This document shows positions 24,414 through 31,648 of a stretch of DNA of 35,094 nucleotides, piece after piece; the stretch's first letter is position 1, and every line of letters begins with the position of its first letter. The DNA comes from Pseudomonadota bacterium. GTDB lineage: Bacteria > Desulfobacterota > Desulfobulbia > Desulfobulbales > SURF-16. The stretch spans positions 1-35,094 of the forward strand of contig JAHILF010000082.1 of the NCBI GenBank assembly GCA_018897105.1, written 5' to 3'. The notes beneath the pieces are model-generated. The model was not told the DNA's origin and ran no database searches. It saw only the letters and a list, made by a program, of their open reading frames with translations. Position numbers and translations under genes: made by a program.

Positions 24414-26122
24414 AAAGATTCTGGTTCATCATCTTGCTGCTTGCCGTAAGCGGCGTCACGGGCATGGGCACGGCATGCGCCGCCACCATGGCCGAGGTGA
24501 AGAAAGAGGCGGAGCGGGGCGGCTATAAGTTGATCACAACCGATGAGCTGTGGAGCATGGTCAGCCGCGAACCTGCCAGCATATTGATGGTGGATACCCG
24601 GCAGGAATGGGAGTATGCGGCGGGCCACATTGCGGGTGCGGTGAACTTTCCCATGGAGCCCACCTGGCTTTCCCGCCTGACCAGGCGCGGCGAGCTGGAG
24701 CAGTTCCTCGGCCCGGACAAAGAGAAACATATTGTCTTTTACTGAGCAGGCCTGGCCTGAGTCCGCAGTGACTCGGCAGCCCGGGTGGCTGTCTCGCTTG
24801 GTTACACCAATATTTACCGTGATCCGCTGGGCTTTCCCGAGTGGCAGACCAAGGGCCTGCCCACGGCGACCACCGCAGCAACCGGGCAGGATGGGGTGAT
24901 TCGCCCCTCACCCGCGGCAACACCAGGGACCATGCGGGGCTGGACCCTGGCGCTCACCCTGGCCGGCATCTTTCTGGGCGGCATGGCGCTCAATCTGACC
25001 CCCTGCGTCTATCCGCTCATCCCCATCACCGTTTCCTATTTCGGCGGCCGCAGCGGCCAGGGCCAGGGGAAACTGCTGGCCCACGGCTTCTTTTACATCA
25101 TCGGCCTGGCCATGACCAATTCCATTCTTGGTGTGGTGGCCGCCACGACCGGCGGCCTCATGGGCGCCATGCTGCAGAACCCCTGGGTGCTGGCCACCGT
25201 TGCCGCGGTGCTGCTTGTTTTTGCCAGCAGTCTTTTCGGCTTCTGGGAGCTGCGCCTGCCCAGCGGCCTGACCCAGGCCGCCTCGAAAAATTATGCCGGC
25301 TATTTCGGCACCTTCTTCATGGGCATGACCCTCGGGGTGGTGGCGGCGCCGTGTATCGGCCCCTTCGTGCTCGGCCTGCTTACCTGGGTGGCCAGCACGG
25401 CGGATCCTGTTTTCGGTTTCACCATTTTTTTCACCCTGAGTCTCGGACTTGGCCTGCCCCTGTTCATCCTTGCCATGTTCTCCGGCAAGCTGGAGAAAAT
25501 GCCCCGCTCCGGCGAATGGATGAACTGGGTGAGGAAGGCGATGGGCTGGGTGCTGGTGGGCATGGCCGCCTATTTTATCCGGCCCCTGCTGCCGAAGGCA
25601 ATCAGCGTCGCGCTCTATGTCCTGCTCGCCCTGGCCGCCGGTCTCCATCTCGGCTGGCTTGACAGGACCAAGGCCGCCTTCCTGTCCTTTGCCTGGATAA
25701 AAAAAGGGGTCGGCGCGGCCGGGATCGCGCTGGCCGTTTTTCTGGCCGTATCCTGGCTGTTGCGGGGGCCCGGGGTTGCCTGGCAGTCCTACTCGCCGGA
25801 GCTTCTCGACCAGGCAAAAACCGCGGGCCGGCCGGTGATCATCGATTTCTATGCCACCTGGTGCGCACCCTGCCGGGAGCTTGACGAGATTACCTTTCAC
25901 GATCCGGCGGTGGTCGAGAAATCCGCCGACTTCGTCATGGTGAAAATCGATCTCACCGCCGGCGACAACCCTGTCTACCAGCAGCTCGTCAGGGACTATG
26001 AGGTCAAGGGCGTGCCAACCGTTGTTTTCCTGGACCCAAACGGCAGCGAGCGGCATGACATGCGGCTGGTGGATTTCATGCCGCCGCCCGAGTTTATGCA
26101 GTGGCTGGAGAAAATTCAATAG
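24410..26122 (+). CDS. Rhodanese-DsbD fusion, probable selenoprotein with two Sec (112 and 117)
   Basis: A 570-residue protein read through UGA at 24743-24745 and 24758-24760. Signal peptide at residues 1-24. Rhodanese domain ~35-150: MVDTRQEWEYAAGHIAGAVN, then HIVFY-U-AGLA-U-VRSDSAA and LGYTNIYRDPLGFPEWQ; both UGAs replace the C-x4-C cysteines of related rhodaneses. Membrane CcdA/DsbD-beta domain ~175-455 with paired transmembrane Cys199 (NLTPCVYP) and Cys315 (AAPCIGP). C-terminal thioredoxin domain with FYATWCAPC (Cys485/488). DsbD normally has an immunoglobulin-like N-terminal domain; here a Sec rhodanese takes its place, so electrons from the cytoplasm probably reach a sulfur (or selenium) carrier in the periplasm. 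Start overlaps the previous stop (ATGA), with GGAGG upstream. Confidence 0.88.
24743..24776 (+). other. SECIS-like hairpin for Sec112
   Basis: UGA at 24743-24745; stem GAGTC/GACTC (24759-24763 with 24770-24774), loop CGCAGT starting 18 bases downstream. The stem includes part of the second UGA codon. The loop is a weaker match than the others (GU but no GGU). Confidence 0.45.
24758..24791 (+). other. SECIS-like hairpin for Sec117
   Basis: UGA at 24758-24760; stem CAGCC/GGCTG (24777-24781 with 24787-24791), loop CGGGT starting 21 bases downstream and containing GGU. Confidence 0.55.
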
Positions 26123-26133
26123 AGGAGGACACC

Positions 26134-26403
26134 ATGCAGAAAGTTCGATTTTTTCTAAACGACCCGAACGGCAAGAGTTGCAGCCATTTCAAGCAAATGT
26201 TGACCAGGTTGGGCGAAAAATTTGACATACCCTTCGAGGTTATCGAAAGGCCGCGCCACGAATACCAGAGCCTGGCCTACGCCGACCTTGGTCTGCCCAA
26301 GGCGCCGGCCATCATGATCGGCGGCGACGTCATAGTCGAGGGCCGGGATATCGACGAACAGGAATTGGAAAAGATTCTCAGCCAGCGCCTGGCGGGAAAA
26401 TGA
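26134..26403 (+). CDS. Small thioredoxin/glutaredoxin-like protein, Cys form
   Basis: An 89-residue cytoplasmic protein: MQKVRFFLNDPNGKSCSHFK, then a helix, a beta strand (FEVIERPR), a PAIMIGGDVIVEGRDI strand-turn and a final helix, all matching the glutaredoxin/thioredoxin layout with a cis-Pro region (KAPAIM). Cys16 occupies the N-terminal position of the redox site; there is no second Cys in a CxxC. GAGGAGG lies just before the ATG, 11 bases after the DsbD fusion. It is the cysteine paralogue of the Sec-containing gene at 26525. Confidence 0.8.
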   Translation: MQKVRFFLNDPNGKSCSHFKQMLTRLGEKFDIPFEVIERPRHEYQSLAYADLGLPKAPAIMIGGDVIVEGRDIDEQELEKILSQRLAGK

Positions 26404-26438
26404 ACGAATCAGGATGAATTCGTAAACACTGAAAATTA

Positions 26439-26508
26439 ACCACGGAGAGCACAGAGCCCACAGAGACAACTAACTGTACTTAAAAAAAATCTCTGCGCGC
26501 TCTGTGGT
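26439..26508. repeat. Inverted repeat ACCACGGAGAGC-type
   Basis: ACCACGGAGAGCACAGAG (26439-26456) and CTCTGCGCGCTCTGTGGT (26491-26508) pair at 15 of 18 positions. It belongs to the dispersed CACAGAG-type elements and separates the Cys and Sec copies of the small redox gene; the A run in its loop (26482-26489) does not make it a typical terminator. Confidence 0.7.
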
Positions 26509-26524
26509 GAAAAGGGAGGATACC

Positions 26525-26845
26525 ATGCTGAAAGTACGATTTTTCTTAAACGAGCCCAACGGCGGCCCGTGAAAACATTTCAACAAGATGATGCCCAGGC
26601 TGGGCACTAAGTACGACATTGAAATTGAAGTAAATTCTCGGCCAAAGGCCGAATATCTGACCGACGAATATTTCGCCCTCGATCTGCCGGTTGCTCCGGC
26701 CGTCATGGTGGGAGAGGAAATCCTCACCGAAGGCAAGGACGTTGACGACCATACGGTCGAGATGGCCATCTGCCGCCAGCTTGGCCTGCCGGAACCGGCG
26801 CCGGAGGAAAAGAAAGGCGTATTGGGCCGCCTGTTCGGCCGCTGA
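26525..26845 (+). CDS. Small thioredoxin/glutaredoxin-like protein, Sec form (Sec16)
   Basis: A 106-residue protein read through UGA at 26570-26572. The sequence MLKVRFFLNEPNGGP-U-KHF aligns without gaps to the upstream paralogue MQKVRFFLNDPNGKS-C-SHF, so U16 stands exactly where the paralogue has Cys16. The rest also matches (FALDLPVAPAVMVGEEILTE compared with YADLGLPKAPAIMIGGDVIV). A C-terminal extension (PAPEEKKGVLGRLFGR) is basic. GGGAGG precedes the ATG. Without read-through the gene would be a 15-residue stub followed by an open frame lacking a good start. A SECIS-like hairpin follows. Confidence 0.88.
26570..26606 (+). other. bSECIS-like element of the Sec16 protein gene
   Basis: UGA at 26570-26572; stem TGCCC/GGGCA (26592-26596 with 26602-26606) with loop AGGCT starting 24 bases after the UGA. 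The spacing falls inside the usual bacterial range. Confidence 0.6.
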
Positions 26846-26858
26846 TCAGTCGACAGGT

Positions 26859-27572
26859 ATGAAACAAATGAAAACAAACACCGGGCAAAACGGGAAAACA
26901 AAAGGCCGAGGCGCGCTCAAGGCGGCGGTCCTGGTGCTTTTTATCGGCGCCGCGATCGTCCTGGTGCGCTACACTCCGGCAAAAGAGTATCTGTCCCCGG
27001 CGCAGGTCAATGCCATGCTGGAGACAACCGGCATCTGGGCGCCGGCGGCATATATTTTCTTCTATGCGGCCGGCGTATGCCTTTTTGTGCCGGGCACTCT
27101 GCTCACCGCGGTGGGCGCGGCCGTATTCGGACCCTATCAGGGTTTTGTCTATGTCTGGCTGGGAGCGATGCTGGGAGCGGCCGGCGCCTTTCTCATCGGC
27201 CGCTATCTTGGCAGGGATTTCGCCGCCTCGCTTGTCGGACCTCGTTTGCAAAAATACGACGAGGCAATCGGGCGAAACGGCTTTGCCACCGTCCTGTACC
27301 TGCGGCTTGCTTATTTCCCCTTCACCCCGATGAATTTCGGCATGGGGCTCACCAGGGTAAAATTCGGCGATTATCTGCTGGGTACGGGGATTGGCATTCT
27401 GGCAGGCACTTTTATTCTCACCTTTTTTATCGGCACCCTCCGGCAGGTATGGGCCAGCGGCGACTGGAGCCGGCTCAACAGCTGGCAGACCTATCTCTCT
27501 GTTTCCCTATTTATTTTTTCGTTTTTTCTGCCAAAGATTGCCCGAAAAATGCGCCGGGAGAAAATACAGTAA
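26859..27572 (+). CDS. TVP38/TMEM64 (DedA-like) membrane protein
   Basis: A 237-residue integral membrane protein. Hydrophobic segments at ~20-40, 63-90, 92-120, 165-200 and 210-230. The family core is visible: FVPGTLLTAVGAAVFGPYQG, GAMLGAAGAFLIGRYLGRDF and YLRLAYFPFTPMNFGMGLTR. These proteins act in lipid scrambling or transport; some are linked to mercury or selenite handling. It is 13 bases after the Sec16 gene and probably the last gene of the ArsR-led operon. An in-frame ATG at 26868 is an alternative start with a slightly better-spaced AGGT. Confidence 0.85.
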   Translation: MKQMKTNTGQNGKTKGRGALKAAVLVLFIGAAIVLVRYTPAKEYLSPAQVNAMLETTGIWAPAAYIFFYAAGVCLFVPGTLLTAVGAAVFGPYQGFVYVWLGAMLGAAGAFLIGRYLGRDFAASLVGPRLQKYDEAIGRNGFATVLYLRLAYFPFTPMNFGMGLTRVKFGDYLLGTGIGILAGTFILTFFIGTLRQVWASGDWSRLNSWQTYLSVSLFIFSFFLPKIARKMRREKIQ

Positions 27573-27847
27573 TTCCCGGCAGCTGGCGATCAGAAGCTGT
27601 GCCGTTGCGGCAATTGCCCAGGGCGTCGTCTGAAAATGGGATTCATGCGGCTGTATGAAAAATCCCACGATATTGGTTCCTCCCTTCCGGCCCAACTTCC
27701 CTTAGACCTGCTGGTGGACGATACCCGCCCTTTCGGCGGCCCGTCCCCTTATCTTCTCTTCACCTCTGCCAATATACGACAAGGTATACAGTTGGCGGGA
27801 GAAAACTCCCTGGGACATGCGGTATTCTTTAGCCGTGTTTTTTCATC
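27573..27847. other. Intergenic stretch after the TVP38 gene
   Basis: No supported gene. TGGGAT (27637-27642) pairs with ATCCCA (27662-27667), with an inner TCAT/ATGA pair, to give a hairpin without a T tract that may be a weak terminator. A short plus-strand open frame at 27636-27851 has no recognisable sequence and no ribosome site. Confidence 0.5.
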
Positions 27848-27903
27848 TTGACATTCAGCGAAAACAACTTATTTATATATTAACATATAAACACTTATTT
27901 ATT
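27848..27903 (+). promoter_or_regulatory. Promoter and probable ArsR-family operator, site 2
   Basis: TTGACA (27848-27853), an 18-base spacer, TTTATA (27872-27877), then the 22-base motif (27882-27903) that also occurs at 23511-23532. The motif sits at the expected transcription start, where a bound repressor would block initiation of the RHH-DsrE-SQR operon. Confidence 0.6.
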
Positions 27904-27928
27904 TATCGCAGGCAAGGAGGAAACAGCC

Positions 27929-28198
27929 ATGAACACCACGACATCAACTCACGACAAGGCCGCTGTTGGTCTCACCATTAAATTGCCCGTCAAAATCATG
28001 GACACGCTGCATGACATGGTTACCGCCAAGGATGTTGACATCAACACCCTGATTTCCGGGTACATCAGCAGGGGGATTGATCATGACATGCCGGCGGCAC
28101 GCCGGAAATGTTTTATCAACCACGTCAAGGATATCCTGATGAAACACAAAGTGCCGTCAGAGGCCATCGCCGAGATTAACGATAAGTTCGGCTATTAA
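27929..28198 (+). CDS. Small ribbon-helix-helix-like protein
   Basis: An 89-residue protein. VGLTIKLPVKIMDTLHDMVT followed by VDINTLISGYISRGI resembles the beta-strand plus two helices of RHH/CopG DNA-binding proteins. The C-terminal half (CFINHVKDILMKHKVPSEAI) is helical. AAGGAGG precedes the ATG. It leads the operon with the DsrE-family gene and the SQR fragment, under the second ArsR-type operator. It may be a second regulator or a small partner protein; not recognised further. Confidence 0.65.
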   Translation: MNTTTSTHDKAAVGLTIKLPVKIMDTLHDMVTAKDVDINTLISGYISRGIDHDMPAARRKCFINHVKDILMKHKVPSEAIAEINDKFGY

Positions 28199-28282
28199 GG
28201 GCCTGCGAATGCGATATTACATAATGACACGCATTGAGATCATAAAGGCGCAGGCCGCACTGCGGCAAAAGGAGGTAACGTT

Positions 28283-28702
28283 ATGACAGGAAAGAAAAAG
28301 GTGTCGATCATGATCTTCCACGACGAACTCTGCCAGGTCTTTAACGGCCTGATGACCGCCATCAGCCTGCAACGGGCCGGGGCCGAGGTCACGATCTTTT
28401 TCGGCTCGCGGGGGATCAACGCGGTGCACAAGGACAAGATCAGCCAGCTCAAATGCCTGCCGGACCAGCCGGAGGAGGAGCAGAAAAAGGTCAAGGCCCG
28501 CATGGAGGCCATGAACCTGCCGACCCCGGAGGATATGCTGCTCATGCTGCACATGGAAGGGGCCACCTTGCTCGCCTGCCCCTTAAACAAGGCGGTCTTT
28601 GAATTTAAGGAGGACGACTTCATCGAAGGGGTGGCCCTGGCCGACCCGGAGACCTATTACACCGGCACCGTCATCCCGGCGGACATGAACCTGGTCTTCT
28701 GA
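28283..28702 (+). CDS. DsrE/DsrF/DrsH-like sulfur carrier protein
   Basis: A 139-residue protein with the DsrE fold: KKVSIMIFHDELCQVFNGLM (strand, then helix), a central AEVTIFFGSRGINAV strand-helix, and GATLLACPLNKAVF, where the Cys is in the conserved persulfide-carrying position of this family. Cys residues also occur at LCQVF and LKCLP. It probably accepts or delivers sulfane sulfur in the cytoplasm. AAGGAGGT precedes the ATG. Neighbours are the RHH protein and a broken sulfide:quinone-reductase-like gene. Confidence 0.85.
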   Translation: MTGKKKVSIMIFHDELCQVFNGLMTAISLQRAGAEVTIFFGSRGINAVHKDKISQLKCLPDQPEEEQKKVKARMEAMNLPTPEDMLLMLHMEGATLLACPLNKAVFEFKEDDFIEGVALADPETYYTGTVIPADMNLVF

Positions 28703-28715
28703 GGAGAAAGTAATC

Positions 28716-29240
28716 ATGGTGAAAATCGTTGTGCTGGGCGGTTCCTTCGGCGGGCTGACCGCGGCCCTGGAGCTGAAGAGACTGCTGGGCCGCCAGGCTG
28801 AGGTGACGGCGGTGAGTGCCGAAGACCGTTTTGTTTTTTTGCCGTCGCTGCCCTGGCTGATAACTCGGCATCCATTTCAAAGGCCAGTTCGTAGGACGGA
28901 CCGAAACAACTCACCATCTGGGCCGAGCCCACCACTACCGGTCCGGGATTGTCCAGAATCGCTTGCCAATTCCTGCCGGTCCGCACCGCATGATCGATGG
29001 TGAAGGTGCAGTCGGTGTGGCCCTTGTCCGGCCCCAGGCCGGGAATCTCATCAAAGGCGAGTTGGGGACCGGTGGACACGACGAGATAATCATAGCTGAG
29101 TTCGCCAAGGCCGGTTCGCACCCGGCGTGACTCCGGCTCCACCTCCAGGGCCGCGGCATGGACGAAGTTGATCCCCCGGGGCTGAAGGATATCGGCGACT
29201 TTCAGGGTGATGTCCCCAGGCTTACGCCAGCCCATGATTC
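28716..29240 (+). pseudogene. Sulfide:quinone reductase-like flavoprotein broken by an inversion
   Basis: On the plus strand 28716-28861 encodes a perfect FAD-binding start (MVKIVVLGGSFGGLTAALEL, then FVFLPSLPWL) with a GAGGAG ribosome site. It stops being coding at 28862. The expected continuation is found on the opposite strand, read from 29238 down to 28862: MGWRKPGDITLKVADILQPR, SYDYLVVSTGPQLAFDEIPG, then VSCFGPSYELAFEMDAEL. The two pieces join naturally at PWLI/MGW. A segment of about 375 bases is thus inverted within the gene, and the C-terminal half (after AFEMDAEL) is missing. Such enzymes oxidise sulfide or act as NADH-type flavoproteins; this copy should be dead unless the inversion is an assembly error. 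Confidence 0.75.
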
Positions 29241-29367
29241 TCCTCTCCATGGGAATCAAGATGGGGATCATCGTCACACTCGGCGCCCCGGCCTGGTCGG
29301 TTATCGTCTTTGAGGTTCTCCTGAACGGCACTTCCATGTTCAACCGCCGAACATATCTCCCGCACGA

Positions 29368-30285
29368 CTAGCCCATGACCGCCATGGCCGCCATCATCTC
29401 CTGAAACTGCGGGTTGGCCTTTTCCAGCGGCGCATCACCCGGGGAGGCATTGCTCGCATAAATCGGGTCCTTCAATACCAGGCTGGCATGGGATACCCCG
29501 ACAGCCTCGGGGATGCGGAAAAAGGTGAACCGATCAGGTATCGATACCTTCTGCAGGTCTTCGATGCCGGTGATATTTGCCGTGCTATCACTCTCGGAAT
29601 GGGCAGCAAAGACCCGTTTAGGGAATGGTTTTTTCGGATTGAAATGTTTGATCAGTGTGTCGGTTTCCTTGATCATCTTGGACAATTCCCGGGCGCCATC
29701 CATGTCCATGCGGCAGTAGCGATAGGGATTGGCACCGATCAGGTGTTTGTCATTATCCAACACGTCGGCCATGAAGGTGCGCAGCAACCGCTCTTTCAAC
29801 TCACCGACTAATCCGCCAATACCACCCGCGAGATCCAGCGCTGCTGAAAAGAGATACAGGGTGCCATTGATTTTTTTGTTTTTGACAGCGGTATAAAAGC
29901 TCAGTGTTCCTCCCGTGGATAATCCGCCGATACTGACCTTGGCGGATTTTGCCGCAGCCACCTCCACCGCGAAGTCCACGTTGGCTTTCCACTCTTTCAG
30001 CTTAACACCTTCCATCCCCTGTGGTTCCTTGAGTCCATGAAAATGCAGGAGTGGCAGATAGACGTTATATCCCATTTTTTTAAAGAAATAGTCCCCAATT
30101 GCGGTCAAGAAATACGGCGAGTCGGTGAGGCCATGGACCAGGACAATGGACTTCTCCGCCGGCTCCTCATGTTCCATGATTCGGGGATAACAGCCATCCC
30201 GCACGGCCTCGGCGGAGAAATAGCGGAACTGCTTATAGTAATCCAGCCATTCGTGATCACGGCCTTTGCGTGCTGGGTGGTCCAT
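29368..30285 (-). CDS. Alpha/beta hydrolase (carboxylesterase-like)
   Basis: A 305-residue protein. KSIVLVHGLTDSPYFLTAIG carries the HG oxyanion motif, VSIGGLSTGGTLSFYTA gives the nucleophile elbow GxSxG, the acid is probably Asp in AAHSESDSTAN, and His in GVSHASLVLKD completes the triad. No signal peptide, so cytoplasmic. The natural substrate is not known. AAGGAGAA precedes the ATG at 30285; upstream in-frame codons (to 30315) are unlikely. Monocistronic or co-transcribed with the upstream VOC gene (46 bases apart). Confidence 0.85.
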   Translation of the reverse strand: MDHPARKGRDHEWLDYYKQFRYFSAEAVRDGCYPRIMEHEEPAEKSIVLVHGLTDSPYFLTAIGDYFFKKMGYNVYLPLLHFHGLKEPQGMEGVKLKEWKANVDFAVEVAAAKSAKVSIGGLSTGGTLSFYTAVKNKKINGTLYLFSAALDLAGGIGGLVGELKERLLRTFMADVLDNDKHLIGANPYRYCRMDMDGARELSKMIKETDTLIKHFNPKKPFPKRVFAAHSESDSTANITGIEDLQKVSIPDRFTFFRIPEAVGVSHASLVLKDPIYASNASPGDAPLEKANPQFQEMMAAMAVMG

Positions 30286-30330
30286 GGTTATTTCTCCTTC
30301 TGGTGGATTGATCAATCGAGCGAAACCGGA

Positions 30331-30844
30331 CTATGCCATGCCCGGTCCGGCAGCCGCTATTTTTAAGGTTTCAATTTCAATTTTCTTCATTTGCAGCATT
30401 GCCTGCATAACCCTCCGCGATTTTTCAGGATCAGGGTCGCTCAACATTTCACTCAGCACCATGGGAACTATCTGCCAGGATACACCGTATTTGTCTTTCA
30501 ACCAGCCGCATTGCTGAGCCTGTGGGTTTCCGCCCTCGGAGAGTTTTCCCCAGTAATAGTCTACTTCATCCTGTGACTCGCAATTGACGAGAAATGAAAT
30601 TGCCTCCGTGAATTTAAAATAAGGCCCGCCGTTCAACGCCACAAATTCCTGGCCAGCGAGTTGGAAGGACATGGTCATTACCGTGCCCTTCGGCCTACCG
30701 GAAGCCTCCGCCCCTTCTTTTCCATAATGGGAAATGGTCACGATTTTAGAATTTTCAAAAATCGAGATGTAAAAAAAGCGCTGCCTCTTCGGCTTGATCA
30801 TCGAACCATAGGAAAGGGGTGATTCTCTGCAGGGTGGATTGCAT
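30331..30844 (-). pseudogene. VOC-family (PhnB/3-demethylubiquinone methyltransferase-like) protein with a frameshift
   Basis: From the ATG at 30844, with an AAGGAGA ribosome site, the frame reads MQSTLQRITPFLWFDDQAEE, then AA, which is the typical start of this family. At a run of seven T (30777-30771 on the minus strand) the frame is lost; the next frame continues FYISIFENSKIVTISHYGKE and runs to VALNGGPYFKFTEAISFLVN, CGWLKDKYGVSWQIVPMVL and the end at 30331. With six T the protein would be intact (EEAALFYISIFENSKI) and about 170 residues long. So either one T was gained in the genome or the base call is wrong. The function of these glyoxalase-fold proteins is mostly unknown. Confidence 0.8.
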
Positions 30845-30932
30845 GGTAATTCTCCTTCATATCTGCACAGGGTCTACTGAAAAAGGAACTGAAAAGCAGC
30901 TCAAGACTTAATAAAAGCTCAAAAAAACGTAA

Positions 30933-30983
30933 CTCGCATTTGTAAATTTCGCAAGACAAAGCGGCAAGATAATGGCAGGAAAA
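30933..30983. repeat. Conserved intergenic element, copy B
   Basis: Second copy of the element at 23307-23358. CTCGCATTTGT, GCAAGA and ATGGCAGGAAAA are conserved in order and spacing. Confidence 0.6.
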
Positions 30984-30986
30984 GTC

Positions 30987-31028
30987 AAAAAAACCGGCCC
31001 GCCCTTTTAACGGGCAACCCGGTTTTTT
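30987..31028. terminator. Bidirectional terminator
   Basis: AAAAAACCGG and CCGGTTTTTT (ending at 31028) form the outer stem and GCCCG/CGGGC the inner stem. Runs of A and T on the two sides suit both strands. It lies about 207 bases downstream of the CBS-protein gene on the minus strand. Confidence 0.85.
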
Positions 31029-31156
31029 CGTCTGCAAATATCGCCTGTTCGCTTTTGCGCCAAGGCTTGGCTGGCAATGACCGGCATCGTCCGTTGCCCA
31101 GCTTCGTCTACGAATTTCAGGCGCCGTTGCCACTTATCCATTACATCGCTAACCAT
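31007..31156 (-). other. Small open frame of uncertain status
   Basis: A 49-codon frame (MVSDVMDKWQRRLKFVDEAG start) ending inside the terminator hairpin. In-frame codons just upstream read NTVIGTRGHSQ, which faintly resembles a universal-stress-protein end. No ribosome site. It may be the tail of a lost gene. Nothing else was found in 30845-31234. Confidence 0.2.
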
Positions 31157-31234
31157 TTGGCTATGGCCCCTTGTGCCGATCACAGTATTGGGATATTACA
31201 GTTATTTTTTACAACGGGTTAGTCAACCGCGGGG

Positions 31235-31648
31235 CTATGCGATGGCCAGCTTCAACAGGTCGACAATGGAGACAAGACCGACCCGCTCATCCTCGCCGGA
31301 AACCAGCAGGTGGTGGACCCCGGCCAGATTCAATACGCCAAGGGCGGTTTTCACGGTCTTGGTTGAATCAATCTGCACGCAGGGCAATTTCGAACGTTCG
31401 GTGGTGATCATTTCACAGGGAGTCATGCATCTGGAGGCCTTGGTGATATCCAGGTCCTCGCTACGGTCAACACACATCATTAAATCCGAATCCGTCAGCA
31501 CGCCAACCACCTCATCGCCTAATTTTACCGCCAGGGCCGCTGTTTTACTGGCACTCATCTTTTCAATGGCAACCCGGAGACTGTCCTCCATGTCCACACA
31601 CACGGTATCCCAATTCACTGCTTTATTTATTTCATCGTTGAGTCCCAT
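31235..31648 (-). CDS. CBS-domain pair protein
   Basis: A 137-residue protein made of two CBS motifs (LAVKLGDEVVGVLTDSDLMM and LGVLNLAGVHHLLVSGEDER, then VGLVSIVDLL). CBS pairs bind adenosine nucleotides and act as energy or ligand sensors for other proteins; no partner domain is fused here. AAGGAG precedes the ATG. It has no close neighbour on the same strand other than the cytochrome/barrel operon over 440 bases upstream. Confidence 0.85.
   Translation of the reverse strand: MGLNDEINKAVNWDTVCVDMEDSLRVAIEKMSASKTAALAVKLGDEVVGVLTDSDLMMCVDRSEDLDITKASRCMTPCEMITTERSKLPCVQIDSTKTVKTALGVLNLAGVHHLLVSGEDERVGLVSIVDLLKLAIA

Noticed and set aside
24908-26119. 403-codon minus-strand frame opposite the rhodanese-DsbD gene
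   Set aside because: Low-complexity Gly/His/Glu composition typical of the antisense of a GC-rich membrane protein; no domain seen.
21340-26845. Treating the four UGA-interrupted genes as ordinary pseudogenes
   Set aside because: All interruptions are UGA, none UAA or UAG; three of the five map to Cys columns seen in the paralogue or in related rhodaneses and a fourth to the paired Cys; frames are otherwise clean and SECIS-like hairpins follow. True pseudogenes elsewhere in this window show deletions and frameshifts instead.
28714-29343. A complete minus-strand flavoprotein gene of 209 codons
   Set aside because: It lacks the N-terminal FAD motif and ends in nonsense where it crosses into the reverse of the plus-strand SQR start; it is the inverted middle of that gene.
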